Assembly: GCF_049680855.1 (NCBI RefSeq)
Contig: NZ_JBMPGS010000002.1
Span: forward strand, 806,001-870,000
From: Salinimicrobium sp049680855
GTDB taxonomy: Bacteria > Bacteroidota > Bacteroidia > Flavobacteriales > Flavobacteriaceae
Direction: 5' to 3'
Length of the DNA: 64,000 bases
A model generated the notes under the pieces. The model did no database searches and was not told the DNA's origin. It saw nothing but the letters and a program-made list of their open reading frames with translations. Positions 35,134 through 44,355 of the stretch are shown here, in pieces. The first letter of the stretch is position 1; the number at the start of each line of letters is the position of its first letter. The position numbers were made by a program, and so were the translations under genes.

Positions 35134-36190
35134 AATTTTATATATAGATGACTTGGAAACAGAAAGTCGCCTAAGTGACATTCGTAATTTGGGGTATGTG
35201 GCTGACCTTTTCAATCCGACTTCAGACTTAACTGACCTATTTGGTGCATTAGAAACAGATACAAGAGCTTGTGTATTAGATTACAGATTGACTAAAGGAA
35301 TAAATAATGCTTGTTTTGATGCTCCTACTATTGCGCAAACACTGAGAACAAAGCATAAAAATGATTTAAAAGATTTTCCATTAATTTTAATGTCTAATGA
35401 AACAATCAAAGTACAAGAGTTTGATAAGGATCTAACAAGCCAGGATTTATTTGATTTTGTTTTGACAAAAGAAGAGTTTTCAAGAGATAAGCAAAGATTC
35501 AGAGAAAAATTAGATGCTTTTATTAATTCATATGAAACTATAGTTAAATATAAGTTTGACCTAAAAAAAATTATTGGCTTTGATGATAATTATATACTGC
35601 ACTCTAGGATTAAATCTGATGCAGCTGCAATTAGCAAAAACCTATATACACTAAGCAGCTTCATTTATTATGATATAGTTAGACCTATAGGCATAATGAT
35701 TGGCGAAGATGTCCTTTCTGCAAGACTTGGCGTTTCTAAAGAATCCGGAGATTGGAAAAAGTTATTGGAAATAATTGACTCCAGTATTTACGAAGGTGTT
35801 TTTTCGGAATATCTTACGCGTTGGTGGATGGATAAAATTATTAAATGGTGGAATGATGAAATAAGTCCTGGTGTTTCGTTAAGAAGCTTAAATGCTGAAG
35901 AAAGAGTAGAATTGTTGAAATCAAAAACAGGTTTGAAAGAATTAGTCCCATTAACTAAAACAAAACATTCCCTGAGTTCAAGTTTTTGGACAATTTGTAA
36001 ACATTCGGGGCAACCCTTAGATCCATTTGATGGTATAGAATTATTAAAGACCTATCTACCATGGAAAGACAAAGAATATATATCTATTGATTCAGCCTTA
36101 GAAAAAATGGATGACTACAAACTGCTAATAAGCAAAATTGACAAAAAGGCCATTCGTGATATAGTTGAAAAAGAAAGGACCAATGGATAG
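35123..36190 (+). CDS. Receiver-domain protein with unknown C-terminal domain
   Basis: A 355-residue protein. Residues 1-~130 have the response-regulator layout: acidic pair D9/D10 after a first hydrophobic strand (YKILYIDD), the phospho-acceptor candidate D53 (CVLDYRL), S91 at the end of strand four (LILMSNE) and K116 (FVLTKEEF). Spacing is wider than usual and the helix 3 region is diverged, so it may be an atypical receiver. Residues ~145-355 form an alpha-helical domain without any DNA-binding motif I recognise. It is translationally coupled to the dual-GHKL gene upstream (11-bp overlap) and to the next gene (8-bp overlap). Likely partner and phosphate donor: the upstream protein. Confidence 0.75.
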   Translation: MAYKILYIDDLETESRLSDIRNLGYVADLFNPTSDLTDLFGALETDTRACVLDYRLTKGINNACFDAPTIAQTLRTKHKNDLKDFPLILMSNETIKVQEFDKDLTSQDLFDFVLTKEEFSRDKQRFREKLDAFINSYETIVKYKFDLKKIIGFDDNYILHSRIKSDAAAISKNLYTLSSFIYYDIVRPIGIMIGEDVLSARLGVSKESGDWKKLLEIIDSSIYEGVFSEYLTRWWMDKIIKWWNDEISPGVSLRSLNAEERVELLKSKTGLKELVPLTKTKHSLSSSFWTICKHSGQPLDPFDGIELLKTYLPWKDKEYISIDSALEKMDDYKLLISKIDKKAIRDIVEKERTNG

Positions 36191-36890
36191 TTGGAGTTTA
36201 AGAACCTTCCGAAATGACTTGTCTATCTTCATTCAGTTGATTGAAGATAACAATGTAACTGGTGACTTCTCAGGATTCACTACTTTACTAGATCACCTTG
36301 AGGATAAAAATCTAGTGGAATATAATCTCGAAAATCTTTCATTTTATATTAATGGCAGAATATCTGGAACACGTCCAGAGAACTTAAATTTTTGTCAAGT
36401 TTTATTGGATAATATGCTAATGGTAAAAAATGAATTATCTGAGAATGTCGACCCTTTGTATTGCTATTCTATGGATATTAATATTTCAGTTTATAAAAAT
36501 AAAAGTTCTTCAAATAAAGCCTATACTAGTAGTTGGCACCTGGACAGGCATTTTAATACAGAAAATGTGAAGTATACTCATCCCACTTATCATTTTCAAT
36601 ATGGTGGTAAAAAATTAGAATTAATAGATGAAAATATGTCTGTTCTATCATGCCCGAGAATTCCTCATCCTCCAATGGATATATTTTTGGGGTTCCATTT
36701 TATAATATCCAATTACTTTAATAACAAACAATTTTCCTTTGTAAATGCATTACTAACGGATTCTGACTATCAACAGATTATTAAAAGAGCTCAAAAAAGG
36801 TTATGGACCCCATATTTTAAAGCTTTTGATTCAACCAATACACATGAAGATTTTACAATCAATAAAATTTTCCCTCTGTATTTGAGCTAA
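36183..36890 (+). CDS. Unknown protein with SWHLDRH / HPTYHFQYGG / PRIPHPPMD motifs
   Basis: A 235-residue protein from the ATG at 36183, which overlaps the preceding stop by 8 bp; an in-frame start six codons upstream is possible. Two His-containing clusters, SSWHLDRHF and THPTYHFQYGG, are followed by SCPRIPHPPMD and an amphipathic helix. This dense conservation-like pattern of His, Arg and Pro suggests a metal or nucleic-acid site, but I know no characterised family with it. No signal or membrane helix is seen. It is coupled on both sides (2 bp to the methylase gene), so it should be an integral component of the cassette, possibly its effector. Confidence 0.7.
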   Translation: MDSWSLRTFRNDLSIFIQLIEDNNVTGDFSGFTTLLDHLEDKNLVEYNLENLSFYINGRISGTRPENLNFCQVLLDNMLMVKNELSENVDPLYCYSMDINISVYKNKSSSNKAYTSSWHLDRHFNTENVKYTHPTYHFQYGGKKLELIDENMSVLSCPRIPHPPMDIFLGFHFIISNYFNNKQFSFVNALLTDSDYQQIIKRAQKRLWTPYFKAFDSTNTHEDFTINKIFPLYLS

Positions 36891-36891
36891 T

Positions 36892-38784
36892 ATGAATCAA
36901 CATGTATTAAAATATTTACGTCAGTACTCTACTAACATTAGAGATATAAATAGACTTTTAGTTTCTTCATATCTGAAGGTTAATGATTTTCAGAATATTT
37001 CTAATGAACTAATTAAAGGCTATATCATAAATGAGGATGAAGAAATTGATGAATTAAACAAATTCTTAGCTCTCTTTAGAAATAAACTTTTCACTTTAGA
37101 AGAGTTGATCGAATTTTTTGAGTTTGTTATATCTCCAAGTGATAAAATAGTAAATGGCGCAGTTTATACCCCAAAATATATTCGAGATTATATAGTATCG
37201 GAGTCGATTGCAAATTATGAGAACTTAGAAGATTTAACCGCGTGCGATATTGCTTGTGGTTGTGGTGGATTTTTATTTCAATATGCACTAAAAATTCACC
37301 AAATAACTGGTAAAGAATTTATTCAGATAATTGAACAAAACCTTTACGGAATTGATATTACCGGCTATAGTATTGAGCGGACTAAAATTTTATTAATATT
37401 ATTGGCTCTTTCACAAGGAGAAGATCAGGAAGAAATCCAGTTTAATTTATATATAGGAGATTCTCTGGAATTTAATTGGTTTGAAAATTCCCAAATTATC
37501 GCAGATAATGAAGGATTTGACTTTATCTTCAGCAACCCTCCCTATGTCGGGTCATCGAATTTAGAAGAGGAGACTAAAAATCTGATGAAGAATTGGTCTG
37601 TAGCCTCAACTGGTAAATTGGACTTGTATATACCATTTTTTGAAATTGGACTTAAATGGCTTAAAGAAAGTGGTGCTTTAGGATATATCACTGTAAATAA
37701 CTTTTACAGAAGTTTAAATGGTAGAGCATTGCGCAATTACTTTTCCGAGAAATGCTTTCAGTTTGATTTAATTGATTTTGGTAGCGAACAAGTATTTAAA
37801 TCAAGACAAACTTATACTTGTATTTGCCTAATTTCTAAACGAAGAGGTTATTTAAATTATACGAGTTCTAAGCCTGAAAATATTAATGAATTATCAGAAC
37901 GTGATTTTATAAAGTTTGAGTACTCTGATTTGAATGATTTCATTGGATGGAAATTAGATGATGCTAAGACTAAACTGAATTTAGAGAGGCTAGAAAATTC
38001 TGGTAAAAAATTAGGTGATTTATTGAGTATTAGAAATGGCTTTGCAACGCTTCGCAATAAAATTTACTTATTCTCCCCTATTCGGGAAGATGATGACTGG
38101 TATTATTTTGAAAAAGATTCTACAGAATACAGGGTAGAAAAGGAGATTTGTAAAGATGCTATTAAGCCTAACATTTTGAAGAATGAAGTAGATTTGGAAA
38201 CTTTCAATGAAAAAATTATTTTTCCCTACACCATAATTGACGAGAAGAATGTTGATTTATTTCAAAACTCGCAAAATCGTAAGGTGAAATTTATTCCGGA
38301 AAATTATTTCCAGGAGAATTTCCCTCAAGCTTATAAGTACCTGAGTAATTATAAAGAAGAATTATCAAAAAGAGACAAGGGAAAAAGAGAATACGAAATC
38401 TGGTATGCGTATGGACGTACTCAGGCTCTAAATATTAATGGTCTTAAATTACTTTTCCCTTATATTTCCAATGCTCCTTATTTCGTCTATACCAACAATC
38501 AGGATTTGCTATTTTATAATGGCTACGCTTTGGTTTCAGAAAACGAAGAAGAATTGTTATTTATTAAAAAACTACTTGAGACCGATGTTTTTTGGTATTA
38601 CATAAAGTACACTAGTAAACCATATTCTAGTGGATATTTTGCATTAGCTAAGAACTATGTGAAGAATTTCAGCATTCCTGTATTCACGGATGAGGAGAAA
38701 TGGAAGTTTATGAATTTAAATAAAAGATCTGCTATAAATAAATTTTTATTAAACAAGTATAATATTATTGATATGGAATTATAA
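36892..38784 (+). CDS. Eco57I/TaqI-type N6-adenine DNA methyltransferase
   Basis: A 630-residue gamma-class adenine methylase. YTPKYIRDYIV (about 92-102) precedes the SAM-binding motif I DIACGCGGF (119-127), GIDITGYSIERTK is the acidic motif II region, and the catalytic motif IV is SNPPYVG (214-220). The second half (~360-630) has a TaqI-like target-recognition layout (GKKLGDLLSIRNGFATLRNKIY). No nuclease motif (PD-(D/E)XK or HNH) is visible in it, so it is not an obvious type IIG enzyme. It is the last gene of the cassette, 2 bp after the unknown gene. Sampled 60-base rows (36901 and 37021) contain only 14 and 15 G/C, lower than neighbouring genes. Confidence 0.88.
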   Translation: MNQHVLKYLRQYSTNIRDINRLLVSSYLKVNDFQNISNELIKGYIINEDEEIDELNKFLALFRNKLFTLEELIEFFEFVISPSDKIVNGAVYTPKYIRDYIVSESIANYENLEDLTACDIACGCGGFLFQYALKIHQITGKEFIQIIEQNLYGIDITGYSIERTKILLILLALSQGEDQEEIQFNLYIGDSLEFNWFENSQIIADNEGFDFIFSNPPYVGSSNLEEETKNLMKNWSVASTGKLDLYIPFFEIGLKWLKESGALGYITVNNFYRSLNGRALRNYFSEKCFQFDLIDFGSEQVFKSRQTYTCICLISKRRGYLNYTSSKPENINELSERDFIKFEYSDLNDFIGWKLDDAKTKLNLERLENSGKKLGDLLSIRNGFATLRNKIYLFSPIREDDDWYYFEKDSTEYRVEKEICKDAIKPNILKNEVDLETFNEKIIFPYTIIDEKNVDLFQNSQNRKVKFIPENYFQENFPQAYKYLSNYKEELSKRDKGKREYEIWYAYGRTQALNINGLKLLFPYISNAPYFVYTNNQDLLFYNGYALVSENEEELLFIKKLLETDVFWYYIKYTSKPYSSGYFALAKNYVKNFSIPVFTDEEKWKFMNLNKRSAINKFLLNKYNIIDMEL

Positions 38785-38990
38785 TCTAAATGATTTCTAA
38801 AAAATATTATTTAAAGGAGGAAAGCTAGGAAAATTGTGACCTTCACAAAAAATAAAACTACAGATTCTTCATTAAATGTTTTTCCATAATTTAAATCCTT
38901 TCTCTTTCTACACAATAACATCCTTCCTAAAGATTATCTCCTTCAAACTTTTTCCTAAATTGTCCTACTATAATAAATTACCTGAATTCT

Positions 38991-40883
38991 ATGGACGGCA
39001 CAAGCCAAACCCCTCACCAAGAAAAACTTGAGCAATTAAAAAAGATATTACCCGAAGCCTTTAGTGAAGGAAAAATAGATTGGGAAAAATTAAAAGCTAC
39101 CCTGGGGGAAGATATCAACTTTAGCAATGAACGTTACGTGCTGAACTGGGCAGGGAAGAGCGATGCTTTTAAGGCGTTGCAAAGCCCCACTACGAAAACC
39201 TTAATTCCTGCCAAGGAAGAATCTGTCAATTTTGTTGAAACTGAGAATATCTTCATAGAAGGGGAAAACCTGGAGGTTCTAAAAATCCTTCAAAAAAGCT
39301 ATTTCGGAAAGGTGAAGATGATTTACATTGACCCACCTTATAACACCGGGAACGACTCCTTTATCTATCCGGATAAGTTCTCAGAAACGAGACAAGAGTA
39401 CCAAAAACGGGTTGGTGACATAGATGAGGAGGGCTACTTGACTCGGGAGGGTAATTATGCTAAAAACAGCAAGGAGAATGGCCAATATCACAGTAACTGG
39501 CTTAACATGATGTTCCCGCGGCTTTTCCTGGCGAAAAACCTTTTAAAGGAAAATGGGTTGATCTTCGTTTCTATAGATGACAACGAAGTGCATAATCTCC
39601 GTCTTCTATTGAATGAGATTTTTGGAGAAGAAAATTTCGTTGCTTCTTTTATATGGGAGAAAAGAACAAACCGAGAAAATAGAAAAGTTGTTTCCAATAG
39701 GCATGATTATATTCTTTGCTATTCGAAATTACAAATAGAAGGGGTTCGAGCTATTAATCAACTTCCAATGAACAAAAAAGCCTTGTCAAATTATAAAAAC
39801 CCTGATAATGACACCAGAGGCTTATGGAAATCTGACCCCGCAACTGCACAAGCTGGACACGGAACTAAGGCACAATTTTATGATTTAATTGCACCAAACG
39901 GAAAAGTCCACAAACTTCAAAGTGGAAGATGTTGGTTATATACCAGTGATGTTATGAATGAAGCAATAGAAGATAATAGGATTTGGTTTGGAAAAGATGG
40001 CAATGGGGTTCCAAGAGTAAAAACATATTTAACAGCAAAAGAAAGAGGATTAACACCAGAAACTATATTATTCGCTAATGACGTTGGAACAACGGAATCT
40101 GCAAAAAATAAAATAAAAGATTTATTCGATGGGATTGCGGTATTTGAAACACCTAAATCAGTTAAGCTAGTAGAACGTTTAATTCAAATGGGAACGAAAG
40201 ATGGAATTGTTCTAGATTTTTTTTCTGGTTCGGGAACTTTAAATCACGCTGTGTCAAATGTTAATGCAAAAGATGGTGGCAATAGAAAATCTATATCGGT
40301 TCAACTCCCCGAACAATGTGATGAAAAAAGCGAAGCTTATAAAGCAGGTTTTAAAACCATAGCTGATATTGCCAAAGAACGAATTCGTCGGGCGGGCAAG
40401 AAAATTGAAGAAGAAATAAAAGCTGAACAAGAAAAGAAAAAAGGAGAGTTAGGCTTTGAAGAAGAGAGCTCTTCTTCAAAGCCCGACCTAGGTTTTAAAG
40501 TTTTCAAACTTGCCGATAGTAACTTTAAACAATGGCAGCAAATTAAAAACAAAGATGCGGCCGCCCTGGAAGAACAAATGAAACTCTTTGTGGACCCGGT
40601 GAACAAAAAAGCCACTACGCAAAATATGGTTTATGAGCTTCTTCTTAAAAGTGGGAAGGATCTAAACAGCAGCATCCAAGACAAAAAAGGCTTCACCTCC
40701 ATAAACCAGGGAGAACTTATTTTTGTATTAGAAGAAGTAAACCAGGACATTTTCACGTCCATACTAGAAGAAAGCCCTCAAAAAGTGATTGCGCTGGATA
40801 AATTATTCAAGGGCAATGACCAGCTAAAAACTAATACTGCCCTGCAAATGAAAGATGCGGGAATTGAATTTAAAACTATTTAA
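38991..40883 (+). CDS. mod: Type III restriction-modification methyltransferase subunit (Mod)
   Basis: A 630-residue beta-class N6-adenine methylase: the catalytic motif IV DPPYNTGND begins at D114 and comes before motif I, LDFFSGSGTLNHAV (around 405-418), the order typical of type III Mod proteins. The central part between them carries the target-recognition domain. Mod alone methylates one strand of an asymmetric site and, with Res, forms the restriction complex. The 206-bp gap upstream separates it from the preceding cassette and includes a small palindrome, TTGTGA-CCT-TCACAA, at 38834-38848. The next gene begins 2 bp after its stop. A long inverted repeat lies in its 3' part. Confidence 0.93.
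   Translation: MDGTSQTPHQEKLEQLKKILPEAFSEGKIDWEKLKATLGEDINFSNERYVLNWAGKSDAFKALQSPTTKTLIPAKEESVNFVETENIFIEGENLEVLKILQKSYFGKVKMIYIDPPYNTGNDSFIYPDKFSETRQEYQKRVGDIDEEGYLTREGNYAKNSKENGQYHSNWLNMMFPRLFLAKNLLKENGLIFVSIDDNEVHNLRLLLNEIFGEENFVASFIWEKRTNRENRKVVSNRHDYILCYSKLQIEGVRAINQLPMNKKALSNYKNPDNDTRGLWKSDPATAQAGHGTKAQFYDLIAPNGKVHKLQSGRCWLYTSDVMNEAIEDNRIWFGKDGNGVPRVKTYLTAKERGLTPETILFANDVGTTESAKNKIKDLFDGIAVFETPKSVKLVERLIQMGTKDGIVLDFFSGSGTLNHAVSNVNAKDGGNRKSISVQLPEQCDEKSEAYKAGFKTIADIAKERIRRAGKKIEEEIKAEQEKKKGELGFEEESSSSKPDLGFKVFKLADSNFKQWQQIKNKDAAALEEQMKLFVDPVNKKATTQNMVYELLLKSGKDLNSSIQDKKGFTSINQGELIFVLEEVNQDIFTSILEESPQKVIALDKLFKGNDQLKTNTALQMKDAGIEFKTI
40452..40483. repeat. 15-bp perfect inverted repeat inside mod
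   Basis: GGCTTTGAAGAAGAG (40452-40466) and CTCTTCTTCAAAGCC (40469-40483) are exact reverse complements separated by the two bases AG. They encode an acidic/serine-rich linker of Mod (GFEEESSSSKP). A 15-pair hairpin in a coding sequence is unlikely to be needed by the protein alone and could affect mRNA stability, attenuation or local recombination. Confidence 0.8.
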
Positions 40884-40885
40884 AT

Positions 40886-41377
40886 ATGGAGCAGGTAAGA
40901 TGGAAGCAGCGATTCAATAATCTCGAAAAGGCTTTTCAGAAACTAAAACGTGGTTTGGATCTATTTGACTTTGAACTGTACCAGGAAAAAAGAGTTGATC
41001 TAAGGAAAAATCTGGACACTGAAAATGAACAATTCCTTATGGGAGAACTTGAACAGTTAGATCTGGAAAGGGAAGGCCTTATTCAGCGCTTTGAATATAC
41101 TTTTGAACTATTTCTTCTCACCATGAAGGATTATATGAAATTCACAGGAGAAGCTCCCGAGGAAATTTCGGGCAACAGTGGTATCCTTAAAAAGGCTTTA
41201 TCCCGTGGAATTATTGAAGATCACGATGGCTGGAGAAAAATGCTCAAATCCAGAAATCTCACCTCACATACTTACAACGAAGAAACTGCCGACGAAATTA
41301 CCCGCGATATTATAGAGATTTTCTTTCCACTTATGCAAAAACTATATATTACCCTTGAGCAACAATACTTTAAATAA
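40886..41377 (+). CDS. HepT-like HEPN protein (nucleotidyltransferase partner)
   Basis: A 163-residue, all-alpha protein of the HI0074/HepT group. The HEPN RNase signature RX4HXY is intact: R123, H128, Y130 in SRNLTSHTY. In characterised HepT-MntA pairs this protein is an RNase toxin whose Tyr is polyadenylylated by the MNT partner. The N-terminal ~50 residues are an extended coiled region (LEKAFQKLKRGLDLFDF). It starts 2 bp after mod and overlaps the MNT gene by 23 bp, so it is part of the restriction operon. Older annotation would call it a nucleotidyltransferase substrate-binding protein. Confidence 0.82.
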   Translation: MEQVRWKQRFNNLEKAFQKLKRGLDLFDFELYQEKRVDLRKNLDTENEQFLMGELEQLDLEREGLIQRFEYTFELFLLTMKDYMKFTGEAPEEISGNSGILKKALSRGIIEDHDGWRKMLKSRNLTSHTYNEETADEITRDIIEIFFPLMQKLYITLEQQYFK

Positions 41378-41675
41378 TTACGGACTTTCTTCTGAGACTC
41401 TTAATCTACTCAACGATGTGTTTAGGAGTTTTCCGGAAATCGAAATGGTAAAAATATTTGGTTCTCGAGCTATGGGTAACTATCGTCCAGGCTCTGATAT
41501 CGATCTCGTTATTATTTCTCGTTATTTATCTCATGAAGAACATCTCAAAATCTTAAATGCGCTGGAGGACCTGGAGCTTCTTTACGAAATAGATTGTTTA
41601 ATCTACAGGTCAATTAAAGAACCTGCACTTAAAGAACATATCGATGATTATGGTAAAATCTTATATAAGGCATGA
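41355..41675 (+). CDS. MntA-like nucleotidyltransferase antitoxin
   Basis: A 106-residue minimal nucleotidyltransferase. The GSX10DXD active site is complete: G36-S37, then D48 and D50 (GSRAMGNYRPGSDID). The start is probably TTG at 41355, since the first in-frame ATG lies only five codons before the GS motif. It overlaps the HEPN gene by 23 bp and the res gene by 4 bp (ATGA). In HepT/MntA systems the MNT protein AMPylates and silences the HEPN RNase. Its place between mod and res couples this module to restriction. Confidence 0.85.
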   Translation: MSNNTLNNYGLSSETLNLLNDVFRSFPEIEMVKIFGSRAMGNYRPGSDIDLVIISRYLSHEEHLKILNALEDLELLYEIDCLIYRSIKEPALKEHIDDYGKILYKA

Positions 41676-44326
41676 AGTTTAAATTTGAAGCAGATCTCGA
41701 ATATCAAAAAGAAGCCTTTAATGCGATAACAGGTATTTTTGAAGGTCAACCCACAGAAGATTCCATAAGGGAGTTTGGGCTTCAGGAGGAATCCAGCCTT
41801 AATTTCATCAATGGGGTAAGCAATAAACTCGCCCTTTCTGAAGAACAGGTACTGCAAAACCTTCAGGAAATCCAGAAAAAAAATGATATTCTACCTTCGA
41901 AGGAATTGGATGGAATGAACTTTTCTGTAGAAATGGAAACCGGTACGGGAAAAACCTATGTCTACCTAAGGAGTGTTTACGAACTGTACGAGAAGTACGG
42001 CTTCAAAAAATATGTTATCGTAGTCCCTTCGGTCGCCATTAGGGAGGGTGTATTGAAAAACCTGCAAATTACCCACGACCATTTTCAAAACCTGTACGAT
42101 AATATCCCGGTGAATTTCCAGGTGTACGATAGCTCAAAGGTATCTGTCCTTAGAGGGTTCGCTACCGGAAACACCATTGAAATCCTGGTAATCAACATCG
42201 ACTCCTTTGCCAAGGATGAAAATATCATTAACCGTCCCAATGACAAACTAAGCGGCCAGAAACCTGTGGAGTTTATCCAGTCCACCAATCCTATTGTAAT
42301 TGTGGATGAACCCCAGAACATGGAGACAGAAAAAAGGGCTGCTGCATTAGAAAATTTAAAGCCCCTCTGTACGCTCCGTTTTTCGGCCACGCACAGGAAT
42401 AGGTATAATCTCATTTACAGCCTCAATCCAGTTAAAGCTTATGACCTGGGTCTTGTAAAGCAGATTGAGGTAGATTCCATTATGGAAGAAAATGCATATA
42501 ACGATGCTTTTGTTGCTGTAGAATCTATCACTGCGACCAAGACCAAAGTCCTGGCAAAAATTTCCATTAATGTGAATGACAAAGGAGGGGTGAAAAAGAA
42601 AAAGGTTTCTGTAAAAGTTGGCGATGATCTTTACCGGCTTTCCAATCAAAGGGAAGTTTATTCCAACGGTTATATCATTGAGGAAATAGATGCGGCGAAC
42701 AAATGCATTTCAATGTCCAATGGGAACCTCCTCTACCAGGGAAATAGCCAGGGTGGACTCGGTGACGAAGTAATGAAATTCCAGATAAGGAAAACAATAG
42801 AGGAACACCTCAAAAAGGAAAAACGCCTTCAACCAAAAGGAATCAAGGTCCTCTCCCTCTTCTTTATAGACAAAGTGGCCAACTACAGGGAATACAGTGA
42901 AACAGGGGTTGTCCTCCCCGGGAAATTCGCCCGGTGGTTTGAAGAAATTTATCAGGAATACGTTTCAAAACCTGCTTTCAAGGATTTAGACAATTTTCCT
43001 GTGGACAAGGTGCATAACGGATATTTTTCCACAGATAAAAAAGGAATACTAAAAGACACCTCGGGCATGACCAAGGCTGATGATGACACCTACAGCCTTA
43101 TCATGAAAGACAAGGAGAAGTTATTGGACCTCGAAACCCCACTGCGGTTTATTTTCTCCCATTCGGCTTTGCGTGAAGGTTGGGACAACCCAAACGTCTT
43201 CCAGATCTGTACGCTCAACGAAACAAAATCTGACATAAAGAAACGCCAGGAAATTGGCCGCGGACTAAGACTGGCCGTTGACGGTGAAGGTAATAGAATT
43301 TATGACCAGAACATCAATCGGTTGACGGTCATAGCTAACGAAGCCTACGACGATTTTGCAAAGGCTCTACAGAAGGAGATAGAAGAAGAATGTGGGGTAC
43401 AATTTAAAGGAAGGATCAAAAACCGAAAAGACCGGGAAGCTGTGAAATACCGCAAAGGTTTTGAAGCCGATCCTAAATTCCTTGAAATTTGGGAGAAGAT
43501 CAAACAAAGGACGAAATATCGGGTTGATTATAAGACATCGGAATTGATCATTGCCGCTGCCAAAGCAGTCAAAGAACTCCCTTCAATAAAGGCCCCGTCC
43601 ATAAGATCGACCAAAGTTTCTATTGGCATGGACGAAAAAGGAATTGAAACCAGGTACGCGGGTGACAAAGTGGAATCATTTGAAAACTATGGCTGGCAAA
43701 TTCCAGATATCCTTGGCTATATCCAGAGCAAGACAGAATTGACACGATCTACGGTATATGAAATCCTTAGCGAATCGGGCCGTGTAAAGGATGTGTTAGT
43801 GAATCCTCAATTGTTTTTGGACCTCTCTTCCAATGCCATAAGCAGAAGCCTCTTCAATCTCATGATAGAAGGCATCAAGTATGAGGAGATAGGCGGCCGG
43901 GAATATGAAATGAAGCTGTTTGAAGCACAGGAACTGGAAATATACTTGAACAAATTCACTTTTAAGGTTAGTGATCCCTCAAAAACTATTTATGAAGATT
44001 TAATGCCCCTGGATTCGGGTGCTGAAAGCCAGTTTGCACAGGACTGTGAAAGCAGCCCTCAAATAAAATTCTATTTCAAGTTACCTTTTTGGTTCAAGAT
44101 TCCAACCCCCATAGGCAGCTATAATCCGGACTGGGCTGTAGTATTTGAAGATGATTCGAAGATTTATTTTGTGGCCGAAACCAAAGATACCGGACCCGGT
44201 GAGGTGGACCTGGCAAAACTTAAGGTTGATGAACAACTAAAAATAAAATGTGGGAAAGCACATTTTAAACAACTGGACGAAGTGGAATACAGGGTGGTAA
44301 GCAAGGTGGGGCAGTTGGTGGAATAA
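41672..44326 (+). CDS. res: Type III restriction enzyme subunit (Res)
   Basis: An 884-residue SF2 helicase-nuclease. Walker A is METGTGKT (G91-T95), motif II is VDEPQ (D212), later helicase motifs include FSATHRNRYN and QEIGRGLRLAVDG, and the C-terminal domain has a PD-(D/E)XK-type nuclease: PDWAVVFEDD ... VAETKDTG (about 827-850). Res uses ATP hydrolysis to signal between two inversely oriented sites and cuts. Length is somewhat shorter than EcoP15I Res (~970). Its ATG overlaps the MNT stop by 4 bp, so mod-HEPN-MNT-res is one operon of four coupled genes. Confidence 0.93.
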   Translation: MKFKFEADLEYQKEAFNAITGIFEGQPTEDSIREFGLQEESSLNFINGVSNKLALSEEQVLQNLQEIQKKNDILPSKELDGMNFSVEMETGTGKTYVYLRSVYELYEKYGFKKYVIVVPSVAIREGVLKNLQITHDHFQNLYDNIPVNFQVYDSSKVSVLRGFATGNTIEILVINIDSFAKDENIINRPNDKLSGQKPVEFIQSTNPIVIVDEPQNMETEKRAAALENLKPLCTLRFSATHRNRYNLIYSLNPVKAYDLGLVKQIEVDSIMEENAYNDAFVAVESITATKTKVLAKISINVNDKGGVKKKKVSVKVGDDLYRLSNQREVYSNGYIIEEIDAANKCISMSNGNLLYQGNSQGGLGDEVMKFQIRKTIEEHLKKEKRLQPKGIKVLSLFFIDKVANYREYSETGVVLPGKFARWFEEIYQEYVSKPAFKDLDNFPVDKVHNGYFSTDKKGILKDTSGMTKADDDTYSLIMKDKEKLLDLETPLRFIFSHSALREGWDNPNVFQICTLNETKSDIKKRQEIGRGLRLAVDGEGNRIYDQNINRLTVIANEAYDDFAKALQKEIEEECGVQFKGRIKNRKDREAVKYRKGFEADPKFLEIWEKIKQRTKYRVDYKTSELIIAAAKAVKELPSIKAPSIRSTKVSIGMDEKGIETRYAGDKVESFENYGWQIPDILGYIQSKTELTRSTVYEILSESGRVKDVLVNPQLFLDLSSNAISRSLFNLMIEGIKYEEIGGREYEMKLFEAQELEIYLNKFTFKVSDPSKTIYEDLMPLDSGAESQFAQDCESSPQIKFYFKLPFWFKIPTPIGSYNPDWAVVFEDDSKIYFVAETKDTGPGEVDLAKLKVDEQLKIKCGKAHFKQLDEVEYRVVSKVGQLVE

Positions 44327-44355
44327 GGTATTCAGAACAATAAAAATAAATTCAA

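Noticed and set aside
39640..40330. Possible AT-rich swapped target-recognition segment in mod
   Set aside because: Counting G/C in sampled 60-base rows gave 28-42% inside and 33-37% outside, so no clear compositional break is supported.
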